Numbered from the stretch's first letter, positions 38,773-52,565 are shown. The stretch: 64,000 bases of DNA from Daphnia pulex (GCF_021134715.1 NC_060024.1:12276001-12340000), one strand, 5' to 3'. Numbers and translations: made by a program. The notes: generated from the sequence alone by a model not told the origin.

Positions 38773-40308
38773 ATTTATGATCACGCTTTTCACTGGCTCC
38801 GTTATGTGTGTGTGTGTGCGCCCTTTGCTATTTTTAATAACGCATCCGGATGGAGTTATCGAACCATTTGTCACCGAAACTGCGTTAGGCTTTCAGATTT
38901 TTTTGGGTACGCGATAAACGAGGCTTAGCTGCTGCCAGGTTCAATGGTTCATGTTGTTGTGCACTGCGCATCAGCAGAGTATATATTCTTGGCGATCTGT
39001 AATAATTTTGGGGGAGGTAAACCATTACAACCCTCATCGTAAGGTGACTCATCTTCACAGTTAAGGGGGAGGAAAAAAACACAAAAAAAAACAGAATGGC
39101 CACATTTTACGAAGGGCTGCGAAGATAGAAATATACCTGGGCATCAGAGTCGGACGTGAAATGCAGCGGGAAGAATGCCAAACCGAAAGCGGGAAAACAA
39201 ATCTAATCTAGCTCGTGCGCTGAGACTGCTCTCTGGTTCGTCACTACTCCCGTCCGGCCCAATAAAAAAAAAAGTTCGGCCAAGTCAACTACTGAGCTCC
39301 GCCTCTTCTTCCACCGCAATCATCATAATATATTACACCCTGGCAGTTTCTCGCTTTATTTTTCTTATAATACTCGTGCGATGACGTATTAATATAACCC
39401 ACGAGTCCCCCCCCCCTCTTAAACATTTAATGTAAATTGCAATTTCGTTGCGCAATCTATACTGCGGAACTTGTGTGGAAAGGATATCAAGTTGTTTGGA
39501 TATTTTTTGTTTTGTTTGCTGCGTTAACTTTATTTCGTTCCTTCTTCTTGTTTCATGATTTAGGAACGAAGGAGAGAGAGGGGCTTGTCGTCTAAAGGCG
39601 GAAGGCCGCCTAAGATGTATGGATGGCACTTTGATACAATCGATGTTACATAGAGGAGGAGGGTATATGAGATGAGGAGGAGGCGGCGGCGGCAGCAGCT
39701 CCCAAGGAAATTGCCATCTTAATCACAGCAGTGCAGCAAAGCCCCGGGCTCAAGATATATGTGCGCACCCAGACATAAGAAAATCCATAATGTATCTAAA
39801 GAGAAGAAGAAGAAAGAAAAAAAATCTCATCAGCTTATTTTTCTACGGGGTCCTTTTAGTCTCTGTGTGTGTGTGCGAACCTTGAGGCTCATTTCGCGTT
39901 AGCGCTTGTATTTCTATGCATATAAGTATATAACTCGCGGCCGTGAGTAAAGAAGTAATTCCACGTGCAGATTACAAGTCGAGTCAAACATGGATTCCGG
40001 CGCTTATAGAGGTGGAATTAACTTGGTGCGGACAATGCGGCGGTGGATGGACGGACTCTGGCGGCGCATCTGCCGTCGCCAAATGATCCATTCGTCGGTG
40101 ACGTTTGCCCAGCAGACGTTTCTGTTGTCTATATATATACGACTGCAGGCTGTTGTTGTCAAGGCAAGAAGAAGAAGAGGAAAACAAATGTCGGAGAGGA
40201 ATACAAATCTCTCCGGTTCCTGGCTGCTGCACTGCAGAAAACGCACGCTCCACCTCGGACGGAAACGAAAACAAACAGTCGAGAAAAACTCTTTGAAGGG
40301 GAAAAAAA

Positions 40309-40327
40309 GAAGAAGAAGAAGAAGAAA
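40309..40327. repeat. (GAA)n tract
   Basis: Six GAA units. They explain the 100-170 codon frames overlapping 40.0-40.5 kb on both strands. Confidence 0.9.
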
Positions 40328-43300
40328 AAACCCCCTCCGAGTGTATAGGCGAGTTGTGTGCAGATCCCGGAGCCGGCCAAGCGTGTACACACAAGAAGAA
40401 GAGCTTCTTTCTCTCTCTCCCTATAGCTCTAAGCTTTACGGCCCTGTCCATTTCCAGCAGCCAGGAGGAGTAGCCCCCCTCCTTTCATCGGTTACGGAGT
40501 AAAGGGAGGAGGAGTAGGAGACTGAAAAAAAAACGGAGCGTGTGGATAGGAGGAAATAAAAATTGAGAGCGTGCCCGGCACGTCCCGGTTTGCTGGACTG
40601 GAAAATGAAGTATATATGGTACACGGGGGCTGGAAAAAAAAGAAAAAGAGAACTGCTGGAAGAGACTGATGTGGATAACAACAACAGCACAAACATATAA
40701 GACTTTCAAATCCAAGATGATGTCTGAGTTCTTAGAGAGAAATCTATTCTAGCTTTAACTCGTTTTCAAAAGAATAAAAGAGATATAAGGATATACTAGA
40801 GAGATAATCTAGCATATGCATCATCATTCGGCGCTGCCCGCCTCCGAACGTGAACACGGATGCGGGTTCGCTCCACCCACCCGCCAGCAGCCCTTCTTGT
40901 GCTGTGGAATGATGTACCAAAAAGTTGGAGAGAAGAAAAGAAAAAGACATTAACATGAAACTTTTTTTCAGGGGGGAGATAGAGAGAGAACTGTCGGTCC
41001 AATGGCGCGCAAAGCGTTCGTAATTATACACACAGCACCCTTTTTTCTCTTTTCTTTTCTTTCTTTCGTCTACACATCCCAGTGGATATAATTGCTCGTT
41101 ATTATTATTATAAAAGGTTCAAGACGCAACTTCTTCTTCTCCTTTTCTTCTTACCCGCGTTCATCATTTTCTTTATGCTCCTCTTTCATGCCGCGACGGC
41201 CCAAACGTCTTCATTCCCTCTTGTCCTAGATGCAACTCTACTAGCACAGACTTATTATACCTGAATCAACATGAAACCGGGCTTGTACGGTTTTCCCACA
41301 GCACAACAACAACAACCAAAAGAAGCCTCGGGCAGCAGCTTGTGGAAAACCACACGCTCAACACACACACACAAGAACTGCGCATTAGCATTTTATAATG
41401 AATCGAAAAAAAAGAAAAAAAAAACGGGAGTTAAGTGTGTTTTGGTAAAAAAGAAAATTTGCTCTTCTTTTTTCCTCATTCTCTATAACCCTGGAAAGAA
41501 GAGCGCAAACTTTAGTTATTCCCCAGTCGTCGTCGTCGGGAGAGAGAGAGAAAAAAATAAGCCAATCTGATTGGAATACCAATCACCCCCCGATATAGCG
41601 TATAGTATAAATGTACATGAAAAAGTAATACCCAAAAAGAGGAAAAAAAAAAGAAAAGAAGACTGTGAGGGGGGGTTCAATATATAGTATAGACGTCCGT
41701 ATCTAAAGCGCTTGGCGCTAGCTGGCTGAGTTATTACATCGACCGACCTTATTGCATTTTTTCGTGTGGGGAGAAGAGTTAGATTTTACTCTGGCGCGTC
41801 AAATACAACTGCAATCAAATCTTACGTTACACAAGGCGGATTGGAGGGGAGGGCATCTCTAGATGACAGAGGGATATGACTCGTTTTCAATTTTCCAATC
41901 AAGACACACCTTATTTCGTGTCCGAGCGACTTGATGGAGACAATAAACACGACTTTTACACCAGCTTTTATGTGCGCCAGTAAGTACTACTGCACGTCTC
42001 CATAACGATGCGAAATGAATTGTGCCGCTGATGTGTATCCCCTCCTATCCAGGCAATGCCCCACGTCATCGTCTAACAGGGTCTATAGCCCATTTGAGGT
42101 TGTAAACGATAGTTTCCATCTGGCGGATGGGTTATACGAGACACTGACGAGGGCTTTTTCTCTCTCTCTCTCTTGAAAATGTGAAACAAGCCAGAAGGGG
42201 GGAGAGAGAGAACTTATTGCATCATATTGTGTGTACTACTCGGTACAACCAATGAGCACCGAGCGACGCCGGCTGCTGAGAGAGACTGAGAGTTGCATAC
42301 GTAAAAAGAGGGGGATGGATATATAGAATGAAAAGCAGAGGCAGAAAAAAAAAAAGGTTATATTCTCATCATATTTCCATCAACTGCTGCTGACAAACTG
42401 GAAAGAAATATAAAAGAAGTCTTCCAATACATAAAGAGAGTTTCGGTGGGCTTTACGGTCGCCTATTCTGAATATTACAAAATACCAGACGATATTCTTT
42501 GCATGGAAATTGAGCTAGGATATGTATCCAATATAAATAGACGAGTTTCCCTTCTCTTTCATGGTCGTTTTGAAAACTAAAAAAAAACTACCGAAATGTT
42601 TTATTTTTCCTTACAAAAGCTGGTGATTATCGCCGCCATTGAACTTTTGGAAAACAACAAAAACGACGTCGGAATTACATGGTGGCGCTGGCTGTTATAG
42701 GCTCTGGAAGTAGCAGCGCTAGTCTATCAGCTCAATGACGCTAGTTATCATTAAGCAAACATGCAAAGCTGTATTCTAATAACCGAAAGAGGGGGTACAT
42801 TACAAAATAAACGGCCGTCTAAATAACCTACAACAAAACACAAGACCTTGTCTCTCCTGTATACTTTGGCGTCATCAAGATTTCTTCTTCCAGTTCCTTC
42901 CATTTTGTTGGGTTTTTTTTTTCTTCTGCCCACACAAAAATAAAAAGAAAAAAGAAGAAGAAGAAAAGTGCATTTAATCATATCCGACCCCGAGTCGGCC
43001 GTGTGATTTATAACAGCGCAGCCAGCAGCGCCCGCTGCGTCTTTAGTTATTGTGAGGATACCACGTAGAGTTTGGAGCTTTGTAGGCGCGTTGTTACGTG
43101 TCCAAAAAAAAAAGTAAAAATTCAGAAACTACCAAGAAATAAAAAAGGAAAGAAAAAGCATCCGAGCTTGGCTAATCAAGTCATTGAACGGCGGGTCGTA
43201 TTTTTTTGCGCGGGATTTTGAAATTTTTGAAAAAATACAATACACGAGATAATACTGTAAAAGACGATAGACCTAGCCAGATACATCTCAGTTATTTCTT

Positions 43301-46034
43301 TTGTGTAAAAACAAAAAACAACAAAAATCTTTCCTCTTTTACTTTTTCGACTCTTGTTAAAAGGAACCAGCGACCAATCACGTCCGAGGACTCACAACTC
43401 ACACAACTCGGCCAACCATGCGTAATTACACGAGGACTCCCTTCTTTCTTTTCGGCCCCTCTGTTGAAAGACTCTCTCTCAACTTAATTACGCGCCTGCA
43501 CCTGGGGCGCGCACACACACACACCAGAGCACTCTCTATACAACAGCGGTGCCTTCTTCTTCTCTATGCGCCTATTGGCTGACAGACGCCCAAGGTATTC
43601 CATCTTAGCGTTTCGTCGTGAGCGTGTTGTCCGTGCGTCTATATTTATACACATCCACCAAAGAGAGAGAGAGAGGATTCCTACCTGGGGTATGATAACT
43701 AAGTAATACATCACCAAGGAAATAAAAGCCCCCACAGCTCCGAATAATAATCACGAAAATATATAATACCCGGGGAAAAATAAACTGGAAATGTTACGGG
43801 CCACCAATAACTCTTTGTCTCGGTCGACGATCAAGACGTGAGAGAATGACCTCTTTTTTTTCTTTCCTTCGTTGTTGTTGTTGTAAAGGATCGCGTCTGC
43901 AAGAGCACCGAGTACACGAACGACTTTCCATTTAACCGTGGGCGACTTGGCTCTTAATGAAAACATCCTCCTTCAATTGGATTTGACTCGTACCCAACCA
44001 GCTGATTCTCCTTTGCTTCTTCTTCTCGGTCAATTTTCCAGGCGCTAAACCTGCGCACACAAAACAAAAGAGAATCCTGCAGGGATTTCTCTAGTCGGGA
44101 CATTGTTTCACAACAATCGAGTCAAAATAAGACTCGTCCTTTTCTCTTGTTTTTTATTTAACGATCCTATCAAACTTTAATGTTATTACACTCTAGAGGG
44201 TGGTGGGTCGTACAGGCTATAATCCAATAAGACCTGAACTCTCACGGCCTCCCTTTTCTATTTTACAAAGCGGCATAACTGGATCACACCTTATTGGTTC
44301 ATTTTTTAGTCCTTTACAAAATAAAAATAAAACTGTCTCAGCACAAACAATAGGACAGCGGCAATGAAGACGGACGGACACACAAAAAAAGAAGTTGGAT
44401 TGAGAGGGACCAGAGATTATTTCCCAGCAGCCCATCAGCGCCAAACACAATGCCGCAAACAATAAGCGGCCAACTGCGCAATAAGTCTTATATTCTCTTA
44501 TATTCTTCTATTCTTTCTCGGCATATCGGCGAGAATAGAATGGGAAATGAGATGGAGAGAGACAATTCAACCAACCCCGAAATAAGTTTCCAAAAAAAAA
44601 ACCGGACCCGAAAATGAAATGAGAAAATGGTCCAACCCTCTTTGCGAGCTATGCGGTATGTGCGCGCGTCTCTATTACATAGATGGTTGGACATGTTCTC
44701 ATTCTTTTAGAAAGAAAGAAAAAAAGAGAAGCCTATTATACAAGACACCCCCTTATATGCACAGCACACACACTCTATTATATGATGAAATGGACTATAT
44801 AACAGTGAAATAAATTCAACGTTTGGTAAATAAATAAATTTCCCGTCTTTATTATTCTTCTTCTTCTTTCATTGGCGAGAATCGAAATGGCTATGGGTGT
44901 GTTTTTCGTTTGTTTAAATATTGAACAATTCTTGGCTGTGTGTTACACACAAGAGTATCTGCGTTATTTTTTTTCTTTCTTTCAATCCCCCATTTTAGCT
45001 GTGAGGAAAGAGCTGGAAAAAAAGGGGGGGGGGAAAGAGACGGGCGAGAGTCAGCCGAGTGATTTATAACAAGAGAAATGCCTAGCTGCCCTATAGGAAA
45101 AATCCAGCTCCCTCCCCTTCCCCCTTTCTTTTTAGCTGGATACCCCCCTGGCCCAGCAGCTCCTTTTTTCTTTCTTTTTTCCAGCCAACCATCGACCGAG
45201 AAAAAGCCGAGAGAGAGAGAGCACAGCACTTGGCTGACGTCGCCCGGCTCGTATATCTTTTTCCTCTTTTTCGCTCCTGCTTCTTCTTCTTCTCTTCTTC
45301 TCTGCGTCCTCCGCCATATACTATACACACCACCCAACCACCCTCCTCCTCTCTCCCTGTGTAGCGGGAGCTTTATTTACGATCCATCTTCTATCTACTC
45401 CCCAACCTCGTGCTTCCTCCCACCCACCATCGCTTATTCTCTAGTCTGATGAAAATATTATTTCGTTGGAATTCTTTTTTAATCTCATACTCTTCTTCTT
45501 CTTCTTCTTTTTCCTAGAAAGAGGAGGAGGAGGGAGGCGGAGCGTTCCTCTGCGGAACCACTTCATCTTCTCCTTCCCTCCACGGACTTGTGTGTGTGCT
45601 GTGCCTGCCTTGCACGGTGCCGAATGATTTAATACTGACGCACACAGTTCACGTTACCGATGACGGGGTTTATATTAAGAAAATGTCGGGTGGGGGGAGA
45701 GAGAAAGAGAAAAGATGGAGGATAAAACCCCCTCGAAAAATAAGAAAAGAAGTTAAACCTAAACCCATTTCCGTCTCCAGTGCCTATTTTTTTGTTTTGG
45801 AAATTATAATATTCCACACGTTTGGACGAGCGCATTAGATCATCGGGAATAGTTCAACGTCACGGGGCCACAGTCGAATGCGCATTGGATTATCGCAGGT
45901 AGTGGTGGCGATATGATAACGTTGCGGTCGGGAATTTCAAATGAAACCCATCGACGTCGGCAGACGAGTCCAAATAAGTCAAATCATTCTGACTGGAATA
46001 CTAAAAACAACATCGATTTAACATAAATCTCACG

Positions 46035-46046
46035 TTTCACGTGAAA
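46035..46046. other. Perfect palindrome with E-box core
   Basis: TTTCACGTGAAA, a 12-bp perfect palindrome around CACGTG (bHLH-type E-box). It lies 15 bases before a longer dyad. Confidence 0.4.
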
Positions 46047-46060
46047 ATGTTTTTTTTTGT

Positions 46061-46088
46061 GACTTTGTCTCACGACGTGAGACAAGTC
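46061..46088. other. 28-base hairpin/dyad
   Basis: GACTTTGTCTCACG pairs with CGTGAGACAAGTC, one bulged base, single-base centre. The arm TCTCACG is also present just upstream (46029-46034 has TCTCACG-like sequence before the E-box). No known family assigned. Confidence 0.4.
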
Positions 46089-48437
46089 AAGGTGTGCGGG
46101 TTGAAAATGTCTCAATCGAAATTCCATTGGTATCCAAGGCGTGAATTTTCCCGTGGAAATTCTCAACGAAATTTGTTTTGTTTTGATCTAAATTGTGTTG
46201 CCACCCAGTTCCAATGAAGACCAAAAGAAACTTTCGGCTCATCAGTGTACCTCTCCATTTGACACGGATTGAAACCGACAAAAGACAAGGCTCTGGCTAT
46301 TGCGCAATTACACGGTTATTATTCTAATGGCTCTATAAAAAAACTCTCCTGAAAAATAAAAAATTCATTCCTTTTTTTTAAATGAAAGAAAGAAAAGAGA
46401 AGAAGGGGTCTTGTCTGATTGCGCACATCCGCCGCCGCCGCGCTGCTGGCATCCAACACACGTAAAAAGAAAACGGTCGAATACGTTTTTCTCTCTTAAC
46501 TCTCCCCAGTCCCCACCCACCCCCCATCCTTTTGGCCCATCCTTTTTCCTAATGTTGTACTTAAGCCGGGCTTTTACGAGCCGTGTATAGCATCATATCA
46601 CTTCATAAAATTGAATGGTTTCTATTAAAGCGAGCCATCAAATAAAAAAGGAACGAAAAAATGCTCAATAAAGTCGACGGGGAGTGAGTGTGGTGGTGGC
46701 AATCAGCCCGTGCTGAGTGGAATCGGAATGTGCCAGACAATGAAGTCATTCCTAATACGCCAAGAAAGAAAAAGAAAAAAAAAAATATAAAGGAAATAAA
46801 ACAAGATATAGCGATAGAGACGGGAAAATATTGAAAGGCGGTTGGGCCGTTTGTTTTTTCAGATGGAGGAAAAAAAGGTGCGGACGTGGCCGTAAAACGG
46901 CACACCATCCAAAATGGCTCTTCAAACATCAGGAATTCACACTGTGTGGAGATCTATCGACATTGAGATTCATAACCACGTCATATTACGACTACTCCTT
47001 TTCCATTTAAAACGCATGTAAAACCCCGGGATTTTATGGTTTGTTATGGGGTGGGTTGAAAGTGAGGGGGGGCATTCAATCTGCTGTCCCCTTTGAAAAA
47101 GAAATTCGTATGTTAAGTCACCCCACCAACTACCATCTTCCTCTTCTTTTTTACGATTTCTTTTTTAGTGGGTGGTATTTAGGTAGCAAACGGCGAGGCC
47201 TAGACCGAGGGGAGGACACGACCGTCTTTCACTTTTTACGATCAATCTAGACGACGGGCGATGAAAATCCTCAACGAAAACACAAGAAATAAAAATAAGG
47301 AGAAAAAAAGGGGTTTCCTTGCCCCTCTTCTCCCCCCCCCCCATTTGTATATGTACATCTATATCTGTTATGTTAGTTTAACTGGTTATACACACTGTTT
47401 AGTATCCCTCTACATTTTTACGAGGCCATCATCATATCGAATGGCACGCGAGCCAACCGTGAAACTGCGCAATAACCTCCTGTGTGAAACAAACCCAAAC
47501 ACACAAGGCAAGGAATAATCGACCGAAAATGGATGATGTGTTTAGTTCATATTCTCAGCTTTTCTATTTTGATTTGAGACTTCTTTTTGACTGCAATAAC
47601 AGCAGCTTAATAGTTTTTGAAGCGCAAAACATCGTCATTCTCTTTTTTCATGGCGTATTTTTAATTTTTTATATGCACACCGACGAGGAGGTCTAGGCTC
47701 TTGGTCAAAAAATGGTCTTGTTACACTTTTGCTCCAAGTGTTTCAAGTTCAAATATTTTCAAATGGGATGGTTTACTCAATAGAAAAAGATGGAAGGTAA
47801 GAAAACAGGCCTGGTCTGCGCCAGTCGTTCGACAAATGAGTTTTAGTGCTGAGAAAAAAAAACAAATCAGCGAGAGAAAACAGTTGAAACCGCCTAGCTC
47901 ATCAATCAACGTAGTCTGCACTAACGATCGATTTATAATGAACGCCACCAAAAATTGCCAGAAAGGATAAATTGAGATCAATTTGTCCTACCTTTATGCC
48001 TGGCACATACAGCCAGTTATATATACGTCAGTTGCTCCATCCAACAGCTGAAGAGTTCGATTACACCAGACGGTATAGGGTATAAAGGGTGTCCTCGTGA
48101 ATACACCCACATTCACATGGGCATACACGAGGACATTGAAAGAAGGGGGGGAAAAGAGAGATCCGTAACTCGATTGACATCGGTAGCTTTTCCAATGCAA
48201 TGGGATGCTGTGAATCTAAATAAAAAAAGAAAAATAGGTTACGAAAAATATTCACAAAATAACAACAACCACAACAAGTCAGGAAAAGTTGAAAACAAGA
48301 CAATGGGCCAACTCTATTGTTAATAAATGGGTCAATTCAAGGTTTAAATGTAATGCACTGCATTGATGCAGGTAATGCAACAATAAAATATCTAGCAGGG
48401 CAGGTCATGCAGGGATAATAGTAACCAAAAACATTAC

Positions 48438-48614
48438 CTAAGCGGTGATGCTGAGATCATGCTGAGATATTTGGTGACGACAGGTGAGACAGACAGACTG
48501 ATGACAGACTCGGCACAAGCAGAACTTGTGTATTATGTTGTTACGATGGCTGGCTCTGGCCTCAAACCTGCACAAAAGAAAAAGGTTACATAGTGCAAAG
48601 AAAATGCCATACAT
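48438..48614 (-). other. Unassigned 58-codon frame or exon-like segment, Cys-rich
   Basis: On the reverse strand an ATG (48612-48614) opens a 58-residue frame ending in TAG at 48438-48440. Residues 1-15 are hydrophobic (MYGIFFALCNLFLLC), like a short signal peptide. Residues 32-45 hold the cluster CLCRVCHQSVCLTC. Alternatively, 48438-48567 looks like a 130-bp exon: acceptor TTCTTTTGTGCAG before it and donor TAG|GTAATG after it. The surrounding 48.3-48.7 kb is free of microsatellites, unlike its neighbours. I recognise no family; a noncoding RNA exon, transposon remnant or chance are all possible. Confidence 0.2.
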
Positions 48615-49758
48615 CGACAGGGGGCTTGCATGAGCTAGACAGAAAATAACATTTCACAAATTTACAAAAGGTTTAACTTTACTATTTAAGCTCCCATATA
48701 ATGATTGCATTGCTATTCTTAGTTTCATTTACCCGCCCAAAAGCATCGAGTGGAGAGCATGGAGAGCTACGACACCAGAGATCAGACACATCACACGAGA
48801 CGATCACATTTTCGTAATTTGATGTGTTCTTGTTTCTTTTGCATTATTATTTCGTACAGCCACACACGTTTTCAAAAGAGTTATCGTTCAGTTTTCTTTA
48901 TATTCTCAAACTTTGTTTGCATATGCTTCGTGGTCTCAACTCTCAAAACTAAATGAAAGCAGCAGACGACACTTGTCCAATCTTCTTCTTATTAATCAGC
49001 ATGCTTACAAATTACGATTAATGCGATATCGATAGAAATAAAAAATGATAAAAAATCAAACTCCCCCCCTCAAAATCCAAACCGCTCAAAACGATTAAGC
49101 GAATAAGTGGAGGGAATAAGTTTTAGTTGAAAATAATAACATTTCTGTTTGGTATATAATTCCCTGGTAAGACCCCTCCCCCCAAAAAAATAAATAATCG
49201 ATTCCTCGACTGCCAGAAAAAGAATAAGCTATTACGCGATATCGCCGATGAAGACGCCGGAATGAAAATAAAACAAAAACGACTCCCCACAGATCTCATT
49301 AACATCGGCTATAAGAAGAGTTTAAACGACAACGACATCAGCTCAGCCTATAGACATAATGGCCGGATGTATATACCCTGTGCGTCTTCTTCTTCTAGTT
49401 TGTTTTTCTCCCCGTCTGGCGTGTGAGAATTCCATTTGTTTTTATTTATGGATCGACGTATGTAAGTTTATCTCGCGCGACGTTATTTTGAATGTGATGA
49501 CAATTCCTTGAGGCCGGCGGCCGTCCGGCGCGTTCGATATCAGCGCCGGTCATTGATCAAAATGATGAATCTCTCCTTATTACATTTCCTACTCTATATT
49601 GCACAGCCAACGAGAGTCTGCCACCCCACCCCCACTACTCTAGCAAATATTACGAGATAACTCGTGATCTATATTCGCTCGACTCCTATTGGCCGCCCCC
49701 CCCCCGCAATTGAGATCACCACAAATCAATGGGCTTTTCTTTTTCGCTTCCGTGTTTG

Positions 49759-49782
49759 CTCTTCTTCTTCTTCTTCTTCTTC
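49759..49782. repeat. (CTT)8 tract
   Basis: 24 bases of CTT repeat, among the longest such tracts in the window. Confidence 0.95.
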
Positions 49783-49958
49783 TATACGAGGTGATATCCG
49801 ATATCGCCTTGTTATTATTCGCCCCAGGGCCATTTGATGATGTACAGCGGCGAGCCATCCGAATATTTTTGTGAATGCGTCCGTTACATGTGTGCATGGG
49901 GGTCTCTCCTCACATGGCGTCTCTACATAACCCCTCCAGTAAAAAAGAAGAAGAAAAA

Positions 49959-49984
49959 GCCACCCCCGTGGTGCCACGGGTGGC
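49959..49984. other. GC-rich hairpin
   Basis: GCCACCCCCGTGG pairs with CCACGGGTGGC, with a 2-base bulge and a 2-base loop. It sits in otherwise AT- and GAA-rich sequence. No known role. Confidence 0.4.
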
Positions 49985-52552
49985 ACGTTACAACACTCAA
50001 CTTGTGTGTGTGTGGTGTATCTCTTCTACACATTCTTCTTCTTTTCTCACACTCTATTCATCTATTTTCTCCCACTCGCCATCACAAGAATGTCTGCTGA
50101 CGCTCTTCTTTCAGAAAAAAAATACACACACATTTGTATATTTTTCCATGGATGGAGTTTGTGTGGCGAGGTGAGAGCGGAATTACGAGATGAATATGAG
50201 ATAAAGACAGAAGTATAGTATGTGGCAGACCCGGTAGTATTTATACTACATAACTCAAAAATGATTGCGTTCGATTTCAGGATAAACAAACAATGTCATT
50301 CGCCAGTATAACATTTGGGTGGGAAATTCAAAAATTCTAACCAACGATTTATTGATACAAAGTCTGTTTACCTTTTCTTTCTCTTTCGATTGAAAATGTA
50401 TTCAAATTCGAATAAAACAAAAAAATAACATCCGAGTCGAGCGTGAGCCGTGGTCGTTTCATTATGTAGCCACTATGCACACACACACACATTTCGGGAG
50501 TCGACTAGTACATGAGCGCACATGAGGGCGGATCCCCCCCGTGAAGAGGCCACGGAGACCCTTCATCGCGTTCAGAGAGGAGATAGTTCACGCTATCAGG
50601 AAAAAAAAACAACAACGGAGACGAGCTTTTGGGCCGCTATTTGGTTGGATAGTGTGCATACATCACGTGAGTTTACTATGATTATTTTTGCAATGATTCA
50701 TTGTTGTTTCCTTTGTTCTTCGCCGAGCTGTGTACCCGGCAACCTCCAAAGAGTTCATAGAGATGACACTATGAAAGCTGGAGGATTTGATACAGGCCTT
50801 AAATATAGTTTCTCATTTATTTATTTAAGGACGCGTTAATGATTGTGGACACGATTCCAAAAGGTTACTGGGAACGGCCAAGAAGAGAGTCGTATTTATT
50901 GCCGACTTTTAATATCAAAGTGTTCTCCTAATCTCCCGACAGAAAGTTAAAAAAAAAAACCTACGAGCCGATAGTTAAACAAACCCAAAACAAATTTCTT
51001 TTTTTTTCTGATCCGGAAAATGCGTAACCAGAAAACGGCCAACGAAAATGGTTGGAGGAGATGTTTAAACTTACAAACTTTTGAAAAGAAGACCGCCCCA
51101 CACAGTGTGACACAGCCGAAGAAAATTTAAAAAAAAAAACGGGATTCCGTCATAAAACAAGTCGCTAATGGACGAGGACAGCAATCCGGCGCAGTGGGCC
51201 GGCCGCAGGTATACATATAAGAGGCGCCTAACACCAGCAAACAAGACACTAAAATGTGTGGTGCCTTGTTTGTTTGATAATGAATTTTTTCGCTCAATAG
51301 CAAACTGGAAAACAAACAGGGAAAAAGCTCTGGGACATCCCCAAATATACATAAGCGCGCAACCCGTTGTGGTGGGCGCGTATGTATCGCACATCGCATA
51401 TATTTACGATGTTGTTGTTTGTTTTTTCCCCCTCGTCTTGTGCTGGGCAACTCTTATCTATCTCAGAACTACGAACCGGTGTAAAGCTTTTAAAAGAACC
51501 GCTCTTTTTTCCCAGGCTAAAAAAGAAAAACCAGAGAAAACTCAAAACTAAATAAATATCAAGAAAAAGAGAATAAAGGGAGTTATATAATGTAGCGTGT
51601 TGGTTTGTCCGGTTTTCCGAGAGTTTTAAGCCGCAACAACAACATGGGTGGCAATCTTACAAAAAAAAACAAATAAAATAAATAAATAAATTTAAAATTT
51701 CCAGAAAAAGAAAATAAGCAATCCTCTCACTTTTGATAAATTATCGACAGACTTATTATTATGCATTACACAAGTTCCGGCCAAAACTCCCGAAGAATGA
51801 AATCTTTTTTGATGCAAGGCAATATTATACACGGACGGAGTTTGGGTCCTCTTGCGCAGATGAAGACGTGAAAGCCAACAACAGACACACACCCGTCGGG
51901 AAGATTATGCACGGCCACTAAATTATCTAGTGAGTTTTTTTTTTATTTATTCATTCTTCAACTACACCTTGACCAAAGCGCCCAAAAAAATTTAAAAAAA
52001 ATTAAAAACCCCAAACAAAATGTCAAAATCTTTAAAAAGGCCGAGATGAAAGTTAAGACACACGATCAGATGAGAATCGATATGGAATTGAATTCAAAAT
52101 TCGTCGTCAATCAACAAATACTGATGCGACTTTTTCGCAATCAAATGAAATCAAATAAGAGAGGAAACACCTCGGCGCTGAAATGTAATTTCAGGAGAGA
52201 GAATTGGATTCGACCACGAAGTTATAGGGAATCAAAACGGTCACTTGATTTGTCGTGACTGTGTTTGTGTTTCTTCATCACCTATTCAAAAGGCTTGGCA
52301 GTTTTTCAACACGACGATGGATTTGAACTTTGCTCTTTGCGTTTTCTAAAAGGATTTTTCCTTAAGAAGAAGAAGAAGAAGAAGAGTCAAGTCTTCTTCT
52401 TTTTCCTATATTCAAAAAGCGTATGGAAATTCTGGCCGGCTGCCAGTCCACCATGTTCCTCCGCCCTTCTTTCCCTCCACTCACCACGATCCCAAGACCC
52501 GATATCCCTTTGCTCCTGGCTTTTTGCTCGCTTCAGCTCCTCACTGTTCCAG

Positions 52553-52565
52553 CCCCCCCCCCCCC
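52553..52565. repeat. C13 homopolymer
   Basis: Thirteen C within a longer C/T-rich stretch (about 52.54-52.63 kb). Confidence 0.95.

Larger units (their letters stand above)
37185..38900. other. Right flank of the central block
   Basis: AT-rich, microsatellite-poor sequence like the palindrome arms, lasting until GA/CA-rich sequence resumes near 38.9 kb. It holds several CTCF-like motifs, a small inverted-repeat element (37701-37769) and an unassigned 92-codon frame on the reverse strand. No gene is recognised. Confidence 0.5.
38901..48437. other. Intergenic, repeat-rich, no gene seen
   Basis: GAA, GA and CA tracts resume. Numerous frames of 60-170 codons are present, but they are Lys/Arg/Glu- or Ser/Phe/Leu-rich shadows of these tracts, usually open on both strands at once. 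A somewhat more complex stretch lies at 45.8-46.3 kb and contains a strong dyad (46035-46088). No Ubx start exon (MNSYFEQ type) was found. One isolated ATACGTAA lies at 42297. Confidence 0.6.

Noticed and set aside
40004..40451. Overlapping 100-170 codon frames on both strands
   Set aside because: They arise from GAA/TTC tracts; composition is Arg/Lys-rich on one strand and Ser/Phe/Leu-rich on the other, typical of simple repeats.
41271..41570. Frame beginning MKPGLYGFPTAQQQQ, considered as a Hox N-terminus
   Set aside because: It lacks the MxSxF start and YPWM motifs of Ubx or Antp-type exons and soon turns into low-complexity sequence.
42297..42304. Isolated ATACGTAA
   Set aside because: One copy in the rest of the window is what chance predicts; it is 22 kb beyond the inferred abd-A end.
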